Notes: a model not told the origin generated them from the letters alone. A DNA stretch of 64,000 nucleotides from Salipiger thiooxidans (GCF_900102075.1 NZ_FNAV01000001.1:186001-250000), one strand, 5' to 3'. Numbered from the stretch's first letter, positions 45,976 to 56,176 are shown. Program-made: numbers and translations.

Positions 45976-47049
45976 ATGGCGTTGCCGGTGCGCGCACAGC
46001 TGAAATACTGGGGCATCGCGGCCATCGCCTTTGCGGTGGTGCTGTGGTTCCTGGGCGACGTGCTGCTGCCCTTCGTGCTTGGCGGCGCGATCGCCTATTT
46101 CCTCGACCCGGTCGCCGACCGTCTCGAGCGGGCGGGCATGAGCCGCGCCATGGCCACGGGCACCATCACCATCGGTGCCGTGGTGCTCTTCGTCATCCTC
46201 GCGCTTGCGGTGGCGCCGGCGCTGGCGCGGCAGACCAGCCAGCTCATCGACACCGCGCCCGAGCTCTTCCGCCAACTCCAGAGCTTCCTGACCACGCATT
46301 TCCCCTCGATCATGGTCGAGGGCAGCCCGGTGCGCGAGACGCTGGTCTCGATCGGCGAGACCATCAAGGAGCGCGGCGCGCAGCTCTTCGATACGGTGCT
46401 GACCTCGGCGATGTCGCTGCTCAACATCCTGCTGCTCTTCGTCATCGTGCCGGTGGTGGCGGTCTACATGCTGCTCGACTGGGACAACATGGTGGCCCGC
46501 GTGGACGAGCTGCTGCCGCGCGACCACGCCCCGGTGATCCGCGGCCTCGCCCGCGAGATCGACGCGACGCTGGCGGGCTTCATCCGCGGCATGGGCTCGG
46601 TCTGCCTGATTCTCGGCACCTACTACGCCGTTACGCTGTGGCTGGTGGGGCTGAACTTCGGCCTCGTCGTCGGCGTGGTTGCGGGCATGCTCACCTTCAT
46701 CCCCTATGTCGGCGCCATCGTCGGCGGCGCGCTGGCCATCGGGCTGGCGCTGTTCCAGTTCTGGGGCGACTGGGTCTGGATCGCGGTGGTGGCCGGGATC
46801 TTCTTCTTCGGCCAGTTCCTCGAGGGCAATTTCCTGACACCGAAGCTGGTGGGCGAATCCGTCGGGCTGCACCCGGTGTGGCTGATCCTCGCGCTGTCGG
46901 TGTTCGGCTCGCTCTTCGGCTTCATCGGCATGCTGGTGGCGGTGCCGCTGGCTGCGTCGCTCGGCGTCATCATGCGTTTCCTCGTGGGCCAGTACACCGA
47001 CAGCAAGCTCTATCGCGGGCTGTCCGACGGGGACCATATCGGCGAATGA
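45976..47049 (+). CDS. AI-2E-family (PerM-like) transporter
   Basis: 357 residues with about eight helices in the family pattern: paired N-terminal helices (WGIAAIAFAVVLWFLGDVLL, LGGAIAYFLDPVADRLER), a long periplasmic or cytoplasmic helix region, and the conserved end GLHPVWLILALSVFGSLFGF with LVAVPLAASLGVIMRF. Family members are putative exporters; function varies. The stop overlaps the hdaA start (ATGA), a conserved pairing in this group. Confidence 0.93.
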   Translation: MALPVRAQLKYWGIAAIAFAVVLWFLGDVLLPFVLGGAIAYFLDPVADRLERAGMSRAMATGTITIGAVVLFVILALAVAPALARQTSQLIDTAPELFRQLQSFLTTHFPSIMVEGSPVRETLVSIGETIKERGAQLFDTVLTSAMSLLNILLLFVIVPVVAVYMLLDWDNMVARVDELLPRDHAPVIRGLAREIDATLAGFIRGMGSVCLILGTYYAVTLWLVGLNFGLVVGVVAGMLTFIPYVGAIVGGALAIGLALFQFWGDWVWIAVVAGIFFFGQFLEGNFLTPKLVGESVGLHPVWLILALSVFGSLFGFIGMLVAVPLAASLGVIMRFLVGQYTDSKLYRGLSDGDHIGE

Positions 47050-47747
47050 CCGGACCGGACCAGCTTCCCCTTCCCCTGCCGGTCCGCCCCGCGCTGGGGC
47101 GTGAGGACTATTTCGTCAGCCGCTCGAACGGCCTGGCGGTGGCGCTCATGGACGACTGGCGCAACTGGCCGAATCGCAAGCTGGTGCTGGTGGGCCCGCA
47201 TGGCGCCGGCAAGACCCACCTCGCGCACGTCTGGGCGGCCGAGACCGGCGCCGTGATCGTCCCCGCCAAAGGGCTCGAGACCGCCGACATTCCGGCGCTG
47301 GCCAACGGGCCGCTCTGCGTCGAGGACGTGCCCGCGATCGCCGGGGACCGCCCCGCCGAGGAGGCGCTCTTTCACCTGCACAACCTCACGCTGGCGCAGG
47401 GCCAGCCGCTGATGGTGACGGCGCAGACACCGCCGGCGCTCTGGCCGCTGGTGATTCCCGACCTCAAGAGCCGGATGGAGGGCACCCAGACCGCCACCCT
47501 GCCCAACCCGGACGACACGCTGCTGTCGGCGGTGCTGGCCAAGCTGCTGGCCGACCGGCAATGCGTGCCCGCGCCTGACGTCATCCCCTATCTCGTGCGG
47601 CACATGCCACGCAGCTTCGCGATGGCGCGCGAGCTGGTGTCGGCGCTCGACGCCCATGCCATGACGCGGCCCAAGGGCATCACCCGGGCACTTGCGCGCG
47701 AGGTCCTGTCGCGACTTGAACCGCCCCCGCCCAACTTGCCAGAATGA
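47046..47747 (+). CDS. hdaA: Hda-type DnaA regulatory protein
   Basis: 233 residues. The N-terminus carries QLPLPLP, matching the sliding-clamp-binding motif of Hda. A DnaA-like AAA+ core follows: Walker A GPHGAGKTHLAHVW, and a Walker B-like region GPLCVEDVPAI in which the usual acidic pair is reduced to ED. It likely promotes ATP hydrolysis on DnaA (RIDA) and prevents re-initiation. The start at 47046 overlaps the transporter stop by 4 bp. It precedes ppk by 51 bp. Confidence 0.9.
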   Translation: MTGPDQLPLPLPVRPALGREDYFVSRSNGLAVALMDDWRNWPNRKLVLVGPHGAGKTHLAHVWAAETGAVIVPAKGLETADIPALANGPLCVEDVPAIAGDRPAEEALFHLHNLTLAQGQPLMVTAQTPPALWPLVIPDLKSRMEGTQTATLPNPDDTLLSAVLAKLLADRQCVPAPDVIPYLVRHMPRSFAMARELVSALDAHAMTRPKGITRALAREVLSRLEPPPPNLPE

Positions 47748-47798
47748 GCCTCGCCGACCGTCACGAATCTGTTTCAACCCTTAGCGCATAAGCCCCTC

Positions 47799-49973
47799 AT
47801 GAGCATTGCAGATTTCCTCAAGGCCCCGATGCCCGCGCCGAGCGAGCTCGCGGAGGTCGACCTCACCGGCCCCGGCCGTTTCTACAACCGCGAACTCAGC
47901 TGGCTGGGGTTCAACTGGCGCGTCCTCGAAGAAGCCGAGAACCCGCGGGTGCCCCTGCTCGAGCGGCTGCGCTTCCTGTCGATCTCGGCGACCAACCTCG
48001 ACGAGTTCTACACCGTGCGCGTCGCCGGTCTGCGCGAGCTGGCCCATGCCGGCAACACCAACCCGGCCGCCGACGGGCTGACCCCGGCCGAACAGCTCGT
48101 GCTGATCAACGAGGACGCCCGCCGCCTGATGGCGCACCAGCAGAAGGTGCTGCACACGCTCGAGGCCGAGATGGCCGCCGCCGGCATCGACATCGTGCCC
48201 ACGGCCGAGCTTACCGACGAGGACCGCGCCCACGTCGAGACCGAGTTCCTGAGCCAGGTCTTTCCGGTGCTGTCGCCGCTGGCCATCGACCCGGCGCACC
48301 CGTTCCCCTTCATCGCCAACATGGGCTACTGTCTCGCGATAACGCTGGAGCGCAAGAAGGACCGCCGCTCGCGCAACGCGCTGCTGCCGATCCCGCACCA
48401 GGTCGCCCGCTTCATGGCGCTGCCCGCCCCCGACGGCCAGAACCGCTTCATCTACCTCGAGCACGTGCTGCTGCTGCACATCGAGAGCCTGTTCCCCGGC
48501 TACCGGATCAAGGATCACTTCGGCTTCCGCGTGCTGCGCGACAGCGACCTCGAAGTCGAGGAAGAGGCCGAGGATCTCGTGCGCGAGTTCGAGGTGGCGC
48601 TGAAGCGCCGCCGCCGGGGCGAGGTCGTGCGCCTCACCGTCACCACCGGCGCGCCGCAGGGCCTGCGCGACATCGTGCAGCGCGAGCTGCACGTGCAGGA
48701 CGACGAGGTCATCGAGCTAGACGGCATGATCGGCATTGCCGACCTCAAGGAGCTGGTGCTCGACAACCGTCCCGACCTGCTCTGGCCCACGTTCACGCCG
48801 CGCGTGCCCGAGCGGGTGCAGGACCACGAGGGCAACATGTTCGCGGCCATCGCGCAGAAGGACATGCTGCTGCACCACCCCTACGAGACCTTCGACATGG
48901 TGGTGCGCTTCCTGCAGCAGGCGGCACTGGATCCCAACGTCGTGGCGATCAAGCAGACGCTCTACCGCACCTCGCGCAACTCGCCCATCGTCGAGGCGCT
49001 TTGCGAGGCTGCCGAGGAAGGCAAGTCGGTCACCGCGCTGGTCGAGCTCAAGGCGCGCTTCGACGAGGCTGCCAACATCCGCCAGTCGCGGCGGCTGGAG
49101 CGTTCGGGCGCCCACGTGGTCTATGGCTTCCTCGACTGGAAGACCCACGCCAAGATCAGCCAGGTGGTGCGCCGCGAGGGCGACAAGCTGGTGACCTACA
49201 CCCACTGGGGCACCGGCAATTACCACCCGATCACCGCGAAGATCTACACCGACCTGTCGTTCTTCACCTGCGATGCCGCGCTTGGCCGCGACGCCGCGAA
49301 GATCTTCAATTACCTCTCGGGCTACGCCCAGCCGGAAGGGCTCGAGAAGCTGGTGATCTCGCCGCATTCGCTGAAGCCGAAGATGCTCGAGCTGATCGCC
49401 GCCGAGGCCGAGCACGCCCGTGCCGGCCGTCCCGCGAAGATCTGGCTCAAGATGAACTCGCTCATCGAGCCCGACATGATCGATGCGCTCTATGCCGCCA
49501 GCCAGGCGGGCGTCGAGATCGACTGCGTGATCCGCGGCATCTGCGGCCTCAAGCCCGGCGTGAAGGGCCTGTCCGAGAACATCCGGGTGAAGTCCATCAT
49601 CGGCCGCTTCCTCGAACACTCGCGGATCATCTGCTTCGGCAACGGCCACGGGCTGCCGCACAAGAAGGCGCGGGTGTTCATCTCCTCCGCCGACTGGATG
49701 GGGCGCAACCTCAACCGCCGGGTCGAAACCGGCGTCGAAATCGAGAACCCCACGGTCAAGGCGCAGATCGTCAGCCAGGTGATGGCAGCGAATCTCGCCG
49801 ACAACATGCAGAGCTGGGTCATGGAGCCCTCGGGCAAGTTCACCCGGCACCCGGTGCCCGAGGATGCGACCCCCTTCAGCTGTCACCGCTTCTTCATGGA
49901 GAACCCGTCGCTGTCGGGCCGCGGTTCGGCCGGCGCCAGCGACGTGCCCAGCCTCACGCACAGCGAGGACTGA
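47799..49973 (+). CDS. ppk: Polyphosphate kinase 1
   Basis: 724 residues; makes inorganic polyphosphate from ATP. N domain: [19 protein letters not shown]. Head domain: [16 protein letters not shown]. Catalytic domains: the phospho-accepting His in [11 protein letters not shown], and [19 protein letters not shown] with the second active-site region. Full length for PPK1. In related genomes ppx usually follows directly; here a flagellin gene intervenes. A terminator follows the stop. Confidence 0.98.
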   Translation: MSIADFLKAPMPAPSELAEVDLTGPGRFYNRELSWLGFNWRVLEEAENPRVPLLERLRFLSISATNLDEFYTVRVAGLRELAHAGNTNPAADGLTPAEQLVLINEDARRLMAHQQKVLHTLEAEMAAAGIDIVPTAELTDEDRAHVETEFLSQVFPVLSPLAIDPAHPFPFIANMGYCLAITLERKKDRRSRNALLPIPHQVARFMALPAPDGQNRFIYLEHVLLLHIESLFPGYRIKDHFGFRVLRDSDLEVEEEAEDLVREFEVALKRRRRGEVVRLTVTTGAPQGLRDIVQRELHVQDDEVIELDGMIGIADLKELVLDNRPDLLWPTFTPRVPERVQDHEGNMFAAIAQKDMLLHHPYETFDMVVRFLQQAALDPNVVAIKQTLYRTSRNSPIVEALCEAAEEGKSVTALVELKARFDEAANIRQSRRLERSGAHVVYGFLDWKTHAKISQVVRREGDKLVTYTHWGTGNYHPITAKIYTDLSFFTCDAALGRDAAKIFNYLSGYAQPEGLEKLVISPHSLKPKMLELIAAEAEHARAGRPAKIWLKMNSLIEPDMIDALYAASQAGVEIDCVIRGICGLKPGVKGLSENIRVKSIIGRFLEHSRIICFGNGHGLPHKKARVFISSADWMGRNLNRRVETGVEIENPTVKAQIVSQVMAANLADNMQSWVMEPSGKFTRHPVPEDATPFSCHRFFMENPSLSGRGSAGASDVPSLTHSED

Positions 49974-49981
49974 TCCTTGCG

Positions 49982-50008
49982 TCCCGGGCCCCTCGCAGCC
50001 CGGGATTT
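49982..50008 (+). terminator. Terminator after ppk
   Basis: An 8-bp stem TCCCGGGC / GCCCGGGA with an 8-nt loop, then TTTGCTT, 9 bp after the ppk stop. It would separate ppk from the flagellin gene. The rest of the gap to 50257 shows no further gene and no clear sigma-28 or sigma-54 promoter. Confidence 0.65.
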
Positions 50009-50257
50009 GCTTCCGCAGCCACCGGCTGGCGCCCAGAAACCGCCACGAAATGACCGCGGCAGCGCCCCGGTCACTTAAGCGGTTCGCAACCCCGAATTGG
50101 CAAGAGTCTAGGTCGCACTTGGGGGCAAGTGGCGCGGGCCGTGCTGTATCCCGAATTCGATACGGTCCCGCGGACCGGCTGAATCGCCGGATCGGATGCC
50201 CCTCGAGTCCGGGGCCGACCGCGCGAACGGCGCGTCCCTCCCCGAACAGGCAGACCC

Positions 50258-51556
50258 ATGTCCAGCATCCTCACAAACGACAGCGCGTCGATCGCGCTGA
50301 TGACGCTTCAGTCCATCAATTCCAACATCGCCGACGTGCAGAGCGAGATCTCGACCGGGCGCAAGGTCGCCGGGGCCGACGACAACGCCGCCGTCTGGGC
50401 CATCGCCAAGACCATGGAGGCCGACGTGCTCGGCTACCGCAAGGTCTCGGACAGCCTCGCGCTCGGAGGCTCGACCCTGAGCGTGGCGCGCAACGCGGCA
50501 GAAACGATCACCGACCTGCTCACCAAGATTAAGGGCCACGTGGTCACCGCGCAGGGCGAGAACGTCGACCGCAGCAAGATCCAGGCGAACATCGGCGCAC
50601 TGCGCGACCAGATCGCCGCCGTGGTCGGTGCGGCGCAGTTCAACGGCATGAACCTCCTGCAGAACACCGAGGCCACCGAGGGCAGCGGCAGCGAGGCGGT
50701 GCTCGGCTTCCTGCAGCGCGACGCCTCCGGGGTCCGCGGCGTCGACATCGCCATCACCAAGCGCGATCTCGGCCAGGGCGCGGGGGCCATCTCGGCCTCG
50801 GGCGGGACCTATGTCGCCGCCGTCGCCAGCGCCACGCTTAACGCCACTCAGTCCGGCACGCTCAATGCCAGCGCCGTGACGGTCACTGCGGGCATGGCCT
50901 TCTCGCTCAACATCTTCGGCACCGACGCGGATGATTCGACCTTCACCCAGGCCGACCTGCGCTTCACCACCGCCGCCAGCGAGACCCGCGCCGAGATGAC
51001 CAACGCGCCGATCTTCTACGTGGCGCGCGACGGCGACACGACCTCGGACGTCATGACACAGCTCGTGCGCCGGTTCGAGAGTTACGCCGCGCAGAACGAC
51101 ATCGACGAATCGGTGCTCTCGATGACCGCCTCGGGCAGTTCCATCAGCATAAGCTCCGGCGTCACCGACGGCACCGACACCATCGCCATGAGCCTCAACA
51201 CCCTGACCGCGGACGCCGGCAACACCGTCGGCGGCGGGCTCGAGCTGCTCTCGGGCTTCGACGTCACCACCACCAGCGGCGCCTCCGACGCGCTCAGCCA
51301 GATCGAAGGGCTGCTCACCACCGCCACCGATGCCGCCGCCGGTTTCGGCTCGGACCAGAATCGGCTCGAGACCCAGACCGCCTTCAACGGCAAGCTCACC
51401 GACGCGATGCGGGCCGGTATCGGCACACTCGTGGACGCGGATCTCGAGGAAAGCTCGGCACGGCTTCAGGTCCTCCAGGTGCAGCAACAGCTTGCCATTC
51501 AGGCACTGTCGATTGCCAATGGCTCGCCACGGGCGCTTCTAGGCCTCTTCCGCTGA
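50258..51556 (+). CDS. Flagellin
   Basis: 432 residues. The conserved N-terminal D0/D1 helices (SSILTNDSASIALMTLQSIN, EISTGRKVAGADDNAAVWAI) and C-terminal D1/D0 helices (SDQNRLETQTAFNGKLTDAM, ARLQVLQVQQQLAIQALSIA, RALLGLFR) frame a variable Thr/Ser-rich middle of about 200 residues. This is an export-competent alphaproteobacterial filament protein. No signal peptide, as expected for the flagellar export route. It stands alone, without other flagellar genes, between ppk and ppx. Confidence 0.96.
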   Translation: MSSILTNDSASIALMTLQSINSNIADVQSEISTGRKVAGADDNAAVWAIAKTMEADVLGYRKVSDSLALGGSTLSVARNAAETITDLLTKIKGHVVTAQGENVDRSKIQANIGALRDQIAAVVGAAQFNGMNLLQNTEATEGSGSEAVLGFLQRDASGVRGVDIAITKRDLGQGAGAISASGGTYVAAVASATLNATQSGTLNASAVTVTAGMAFSLNIFGTDADDSTFTQADLRFTTAASETRAEMTNAPIFYVARDGDTTSDVMTQLVRRFESYAAQNDIDESVLSMTASGSSISISSGVTDGTDTIAMSLNTLTADAGNTVGGGLELLSGFDVTTTSGASDALSQIEGLLTTATDAAAGFGSDQNRLETQTAFNGKLTDAMRAGIGTLVDADLEESSARLQVLQVQQQLAIQALSIANGSPRALLGLFR

Positions 51557-51662
51557 CGCAGCAGCCGACGCGGCGGAAGCTCTGGCGGAACCCCATCGGA
51601 AGCACTTTCGCCCGACTGGGTTCGCGTGGTAGAGGAGTCGCGCAGAAAAGCCGAGGAAGCAC

Positions 51663-53219
51663 ATGGACGGACAAGGCGACTCCGCCCAGAGCGACTGGGG
51701 CCCGTTCGGGCGCCCGCTCTTCGACGATCCGCAGGCGCGGCGCTTGTCGCGCGTCGGAGTCGTGGACATCGGATCGAATTCGGTTCGGTTGGTGGTCTTC
51801 GACGGCGCGGCGCGCAGCCCGGCGTATTTCTACAATGAAAAGATCATGTGCGGCCTCGGCGCGGGCATGCCCGAGACCGGGCGCCTGAACCCCGAGGGCA
51901 AGGAACGTGCCCTTGCCGCGCTGGCGCGGTTCAACACGCTCGCCCGCGGCATGGACCTGCCGCCGCTGACCACCGTCGCGACCGCCGCAATGCGCGAGGC
52001 CGAGGACGGCCCCGCCTTCCGCGCCGAGATCGAGCAGAAGACCGGGCTCAAGGTCTGGGTCATCGACGGCGAGGAAGAGGCCCGGCTCTCGGCGCAGGGC
52101 GTGCTGCTGGGCTGGCCCGGCGCCAACGGCCTGATCTGCGACATCGGCGGCTCGTCGATGGAGCTGGCCGAGCTCTCCGACGGCCAGGTCGGGCGGCGGG
52201 TGACCTCTCCGCTGGGACCGCTGCGCTTCAAGGATCTCGAGGGCGGCAAGAAGGCCCGCGAGAAGCACATCCGCAAGAGCATGGCCAAGCTCACCGAGAA
52301 GATCGACACCACCGGCTCGCGCCTGTTCCTCGTCGGCGGCTCGTGGCGCGCCATCGCGCGCATCGACATGGAGCGGCGCAACTACCCGCTTCACGTCCTC
52401 CACGAGTACCGCATGGACACCGCCGCGGTCGAGGAAACGCTGAAGTTCATCGAACGCGCCGATCTCGAGACCCTGCGCAACGCCTGCTCGATTTCCGCCG
52501 CCCGCATGAGCCTCGTGCCCTACGCCTCCGAGGTGCTGGGCGTGCTGCTCGAGACCTACCAGCCGTCCGAGATCGCCATCTCCTCCTACGGGATCCGCGA
52601 GGGCCTGCTCTACGAGCAGATGCCGCAGATGCTGCGCGACCGCGATCCGCTGGTCGAGGCCTGCCGCTTCTCCGAGGCCAAGGACGCCCGCCTGCCCGGC
52701 TTCGGCAAGACGCTTTACAAGTTCGTGCTGCCGCTCTTCGCGACGTCCGGCGAGGCCCGGCTGCGCCTCGTCAAGGCCGCCTGCCTGCTGCACGACGTCA
52801 GCTGGCGCGCCCACCCGGACTACCGGGCGCAGACCTGCTTCGACAACGCCACCCGCGCCAACCTCGGCGGGCTCGGCCACCCCGAGCGGGTGTTCCTCGG
52901 GCTCGCCCTGCTGCACCGCTACAAGAACAAGCGCGAGGGCACCGGGTTCGAGGATTTCTACTCGCTCATCGACGAGGCGGAACAGCGCGAGGCCGAGGTG
53001 CTCGGCAAGGCGATGCGCTTCGGCTCAATGCTGTGGATGTCCGACGCCAAGAAGGAAGACGGGGCGGATCTCGACTGGAACCCCGAGACGCGCAGCCTCG
53101 TGCTTAACCTGACCGCCGAGGCGGCCCCGCTCTACGGCGAGGTGGCCGAGGCCCGGTTCAACTCTCTGGCGCGGGCGCTGGACGCGGAAGAGGTCCGGGT
53201 GGAACTGGCACCGGCCTGA
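51663..53219 (+). CDS. ppx: Exopolyphosphatase / guanosine pentaphosphatase family
   Basis: 518 residues. Two actin-like ATPase-fold phosphate loops: GVVDIGSNSVRLVVFDG and ICDIGGSSMELAEL, with the catalytic Glu region ATAAMREAEDGPAF. A C-terminal HD-like helical domain follows (LVKAACLLHDVSWRAH). It degrades polyphosphate or (p)ppGpp. GAGGAAGC precedes the ATG at 51663. It is separated from ppk by the flagellin gene. Confidence 0.95.
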   Translation: MDGQGDSAQSDWGPFGRPLFDDPQARRLSRVGVVDIGSNSVRLVVFDGAARSPAYFYNEKIMCGLGAGMPETGRLNPEGKERALAALARFNTLARGMDLPPLTTVATAAMREAEDGPAFRAEIEQKTGLKVWVIDGEEEARLSAQGVLLGWPGANGLICDIGGSSMELAELSDGQVGRRVTSPLGPLRFKDLEGGKKAREKHIRKSMAKLTEKIDTTGSRLFLVGGSWRAIARIDMERRNYPLHVLHEYRMDTAAVEETLKFIERADLETLRNACSISAARMSLVPYASEVLGVLLETYQPSEIAISSYGIREGLLYEQMPQMLRDRDPLVEACRFSEAKDARLPGFGKTLYKFVLPLFATSGEARLRLVKAACLLHDVSWRAHPDYRAQTCFDNATRANLGGLGHPERVFLGLALLHRYKNKREGTGFEDFYSLIDEAEQREAEVLGKAMRFGSMLWMSDAKKEDGADLDWNPETRSLVLNLTAEAAPLYGEVAEARFNSLARALDAEEVRVELAPA

Positions 53220-53238
53220 GGCCGGTCGTGCGGCGACG

Positions 53239-53661
53239 CTAGAGTTCGATCTCGGACCCGTCGGAGGGGCTGTCGAAGGGCGACGGCGCCTCTTCCTCCT
53301 CCTCCTCGCCCGGCAACCGCTTGCGCAGGATGATGTCGCCATTGGGCAGCATCTCTGGCGGATGGTAGTCCGACCAGTCCCGCACCTTCCCCATGAGCTC
53401 GTGCAGGGCCGGCCCCATCTCCTTGGCGAAGCTGCGCAGCGCCGGCTGCATCTCGCCGGCAAGATCCTCGAGCCCGCGCAGCGCCGGGTCGAGCTCGTCC
53501 ATCAGGCCGCGCAGGAACATCTCCGCCCCGCGCTTCATCAGCCCGTCTTCCTCGGCAGGCGCCTCGGTCTCGGGCGCCTCCTCGACCTGTGCGACAGCCA
53601 GGCCCGCGCCGGATCCGGCGACAAGGGCGGTGGAAAGGATCAGGGCAGCGATGCGTCTCAT
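53239..53661 (-). CDS. Secreted acidic protein of unknown function
   Basis: 140 residues. Signal peptide (MRRIAALILSTALVAGSG, cleavage after AVA). A helical segment repeats the theme EMFLRGLMDELDPALRGLED / MQPALRSFAKEMGPALHELM, then DWSDYHPPEMLPNGDIILRK and an acidic tail of glutamates ending SEIEL. The repeated PALR/PALH helices suggest an amphipathic periplasmic protein. No Walker or other catalytic motif is present. It is convergent with ppx by 19 bp. The start at 53661 has only a GGGGG upstream. Confidence 0.75.
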   Translation of the reverse strand: MRRIAALILSTALVAGSGAGLAVAQVEEAPETEAPAEEDGLMKRGAEMFLRGLMDELDPALRGLEDLAGEMQPALRSFAKEMGPALHELMGKVRDWSDYHPPEMLPNGDIILRKRLPGEEEEEEAPSPFDSPSDGSEIEL

Positions 53662-53763
53662 GCCCCCAATATAGGCGCAGAGCGTCTCCCGTTTAAGACG
53701 ATTCGTCGCGCGACACGTCCGGGGGCCGCTTTCCGCCGCCCCCCCGCAACGCGCCAAGAAGGC

Positions 53764-54867
53764 CTAGAGCGGGTTCGTGCGATAGAGCCGGATCTTCAGC
53801 GAGCCATGTGCCACCGGCGGTCCCGGCGGCAGGAACGGCAGCCCGGTCGCGCGCGCCAGCCCCGCCTCCGGCGTCACCAGACCCACGCGCCAGCCGCGGA
53901 AACGCTCCTTGAGCACATCGCCAAGGCTCCGGTGCAACGCGTGCAGCGGCCCCGGCTTGCCGATACGCGCGCCCCAGGGCGGGTTCACGATGACCAGCCC
54001 CGGTTCCCCCTCGGGCCGCTCCAGCGCGCTCACCGGCTGGCAGGCAAACACCGCCGTGCCGTCGACGCCCGCCCGCTGCGCGTTGGCGCCCGCCATGCGC
54101 ACCGCCCCCGCGTCGCGATCGTACCCCCGGAACAGCAGCCCGGTCTCGCGCCGCGCGGCACCGCGCTTCATCGCCTCCCACGCAGCCGCATCGAAGCTCG
54201 CCAGACGCTCGAAATCGAACCTACGGGTCCGCCCCGGCAACAGGCCCATGGCGATCTCCGCCGCCTCCAGCACGAAGGTGCCCGAGCCGCACATCGGGTC
54301 GATCACCGGCTCTTCGCCGGTGTACCCGCACTCGCGCAGGAACATCGCCGCCAGCGTCTCGCGCATCGGCGCCTTGCCGACCTCTTCCTTGTGCCCCCGC
54401 CGGTGCAGCGGCTCGCCCGAAGTGTCGACCGAGAAGCTCACGAGGTTCTCCTCGATCCGCACCAGAAGCCGCACCCCGTCATCGCTGACCGGCGCGCCCA
54501 GCGTCTCGGAAATCGCCCGTTCGACCCGCTCCCTGGCGGCGCCGCCGTGATAGATCCGGGACTTCCGGCTGATCGCCTCGACCCGCACGCCCTGGTCCGG
54601 GCGCAGCACCTCGCCCCACGGGAACTTGCGCGCCCGCTTGTCGAGCTGCGCGAGATGCACCGCCGGGAACCCACCGATCCGCGCCAGCACCCGCGCCGCG
54701 CCGCGCAGCACCAGGTTGGCACGCCAGACGTCGGGCCAGCCGCCGTCGAAGGCCACCCCGCCCGCATCCGGCCGCAACGGCCCGAAGCCCGCGGCCTTGG
54801 CCTCGCCCACCAGCGTCGTCTCCAGCCCCGGCGCGCAGGCCAGGAAGATCTCGAATCTCTCGTCCAT
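53764..54867 (-). CDS. THUMP-domain class I SAM-dependent RNA methyltransferase
   Basis: 367 residues. The N-terminal THUMP-like part (FEIFLACAPGLETTLVGEAK, VRVEAISRKSRIYHGGAARE) is followed by an UPF0020 methyltransferase with VIDPMCGSGTFVLEAAEIAM (motif I) and VIVNPPWGARIG (NPPY/W motif IV). This matches RlmL N-terminal-type/YpsC rRNA guanine-N2 methyltransferases acting on 23S rRNA. The ATG at 54867 fits the family start. A dispersed repeat lies upstream. Confidence 0.92.
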   Translation of the reverse strand: MDERFEIFLACAPGLETTLVGEAKAAGFGPLRPDAGGVAFDGGWPDVWRANLVLRGAARVLARIGGFPAVHLAQLDKRARKFPWGEVLRPDQGVRVEAISRKSRIYHGGAARERVERAISETLGAPVSDDGVRLLVRIEENLVSFSVDTSGEPLHRRGHKEEVGKAPMRETLAAMFLRECGYTGEEPVIDPMCGSGTFVLEAAEIAMGLLPGRTRRFDFERLASFDAAAWEAMKRGAARRETGLLFRGYDRDAGAVRMAGANAQRAGVDGTAVFACQPVSALERPEGEPGLVIVNPPWGARIGKPGPLHALHRSLGDVLKERFRGWRVGLVTPEAGLARATGLPFLPPGPPVAHGSLKIRLYRTNPL

Positions 54868-54910
54868 CCGGCCCGAATAGCGCCTTTGGACCATCGCGAC
54901 GAGTCCGTCC

Positions 54911-54974
54911 CTTCATCTTGCCCGACAAACTCCGGGGGAGCCGCGCAGCGGCGGGGGCAGAGCCCCCTGCCACG
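54911..54974 (+). repeat. Dispersed palindromic repeat, copy D
   Basis: Pattern CTTCATCTTGCC...AACTCCGGGGGAG, short hairpin CCGC/GCGG, then GGGGGCAGAGCCCCC. It lies between the divergent methyltransferase and hisF genes, 46 bp before the hisF start. Confidence 0.85.
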
Positions 54975-55020
54975 CCCATTCCCCCTTCCATAGCCACGGA
55001 TTCCGCGCCATAAGCGGGCC

Positions 55021-55782
55021 ATGCTCAAGACCCGCATCATACCCTGTCTCGATGTCGCCGACGGCCGCGTGGTCAAGGGCGTCAATTTCGTCGACCTGCG
55101 CGATGCGGGAGACCCCGTCGATGCCGCCCGCGCCTACGATGCCGCCGGCGCCGACGAGATCACCTTCCTCGACATCCACGCCACCCACGAAAACCGCGGC
55201 ACCATGTTCGACGTGGTCACCCGCACCGCCGAGCAATGCTTCATCCCGCTCACCGTGGGCGGCGGCGTGCGCACCGTGGCGGATGTCCGGGCCCTGCTGC
55301 TCGCGGGTGCCGACAAGGTCAGCTTCAACTCCGCCGCCGTCGCCAATCCCGACGTGGTGGCCGAGGCCGCGGACCATTTCGGCTCGCAATGCATCGTGGT
55401 GGCGATCGACGCCAAGACCGTCGAACCCGGCCGCTGGGAGATCTTCACCCACGGCGGCCGCCGCCCCACCGGCATCGACGCGGTGGCGTTCGCCCGCACC
55501 GTCGCCGCCAAGGGCGCGGGCGAGATCCTGCTGACCTCGATGGACCGCGACGGCACCAAGTCCGGCTTCAATATTCCCCTCACCCGCGCCATCGCCGACG
55601 CGGTGGACGTGCCGGTGATCGCCTCCGGCGGCGTCGGCACGCTCGACCACCTGGTCGAGGGCGTGACCGAGGGCCATGCCTCGGCGGTGCTCGCCGCCTC
55701 GATCTTCCACTTCGGCGAATACTCGATCCAGCAGGCCAAGGCCCACATGGCCGCCGCCGGCATCCCGGTGAGGCCCGCATGA
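55021..55782 (+). CDS. hisF: Imidazole glycerol phosphate synthase cyclase subunit
   Basis: 253 residues; the (beta/alpha)8 barrel that makes imidazole glycerol phosphate and AICAR with ammonia from HisH. Start [20 protein letters not shown] contains the catalytic Asp; the second is in [10 protein letters not shown]. Phosphate-binding loops: [10 protein letters not shown] and [13 protein letters not shown]. Overlaps hisE by 4 bp. hisH and hisA are not adjacent here. Confidence 0.99.
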   Translation: MLKTRIIPCLDVADGRVVKGVNFVDLRDAGDPVDAARAYDAAGADEITFLDIHATHENRGTMFDVVTRTAEQCFIPLTVGGGVRTVADVRALLLAGADKVSFNSAAVANPDVVAEAADHFGSQCIVVAIDAKTVEPGRWEIFTHGGRRPTGIDAVAFARTVAAKGAGEILLTSMDRDGTKSGFNIPLTRAIADAVDVPVIASGGVGTLDHLVEGVTEGHASAVLAASIFHFGEYSIQQAKAHMAAAGIPVRPA

Positions 55783-56090
55783 CCCTCGAAGAGCTCGACC
55801 AGATCGTCGCCACCCGCGCCAACGCCTCGCCCGACGAGAGCTGGACCGCGAAGCTGCTCGCCAAGGGCCCCGAGAAATGCGCCGAGAAATTCGGCGAAGA
55901 GGCCATCGAGGCCATCATCGAGGCCACCAGGGGCGACCGCGACCGCCTGACCTCCGAGGCCGCCGACGTGCTCTTCCACCTGCTCGTGATGCTGCGCGCC
56001 CGCGACGTGTCTCTGGCCGAGGTCATGACCGAACTGGCGCGCCGCCAGGGGCAGTCGGGCATCGCCGAGAAGGCCTCGCGCCAGGGCTGA
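55779..56090 (+). CDS. hisE: Phosphoribosyl-ATP pyrophosphatase
   Basis: 103 residues; second step of histidine synthesis. MazG-like helices with [20 protein letters not shown] and [35 protein letters not shown]. The start overlaps the hisF stop (ATGA), so translation is coupled. The stand-alone form is normal for alphaproteobacteria. Confidence 0.98.
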   Translation: MTLEELDQIVATRANASPDESWTAKLLAKGPEKCAEKFGEEAIEAIIEATRGDRDRLTSEAADVLFHLLVMLRARDVSLAEVMTELARRQGQSGIAEKASRQG

Positions 56091-56154
56091 CGGACCGCCC
56101 GAAAGGGTACAGCCCCACCTTCCAGTCCAGGTCAAGTGAATCAGCGAGCGCCCT

Positions 56155-56176
56155 GCGGGACGGCGGGCGGGGCGAT
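56155..56176. repeat. 22-bp dispersed repeat, copy 2
   Basis: Identical over 22 bp to 24548-24569. It lies between hisE and the CoA-binding protein gene. A shorter related stretch (GACGGCGGGCGGG) occurs near 40175. Confidence 0.6.

Noticed and set aside
49974-50257. Sigma-54 or sigma-28 promoter for the flagellin
   Set aside because: No GG-N10-GC pair with proper flanks and no TAAA-N15-GCCGATAA-like match was found; the promoter type stays unknown.
53239-53661. ATPase function for the secreted acidic protein
   Set aside because: There is no Walker A or B motif, and the protein has a signal peptide and amphipathic repeats instead.
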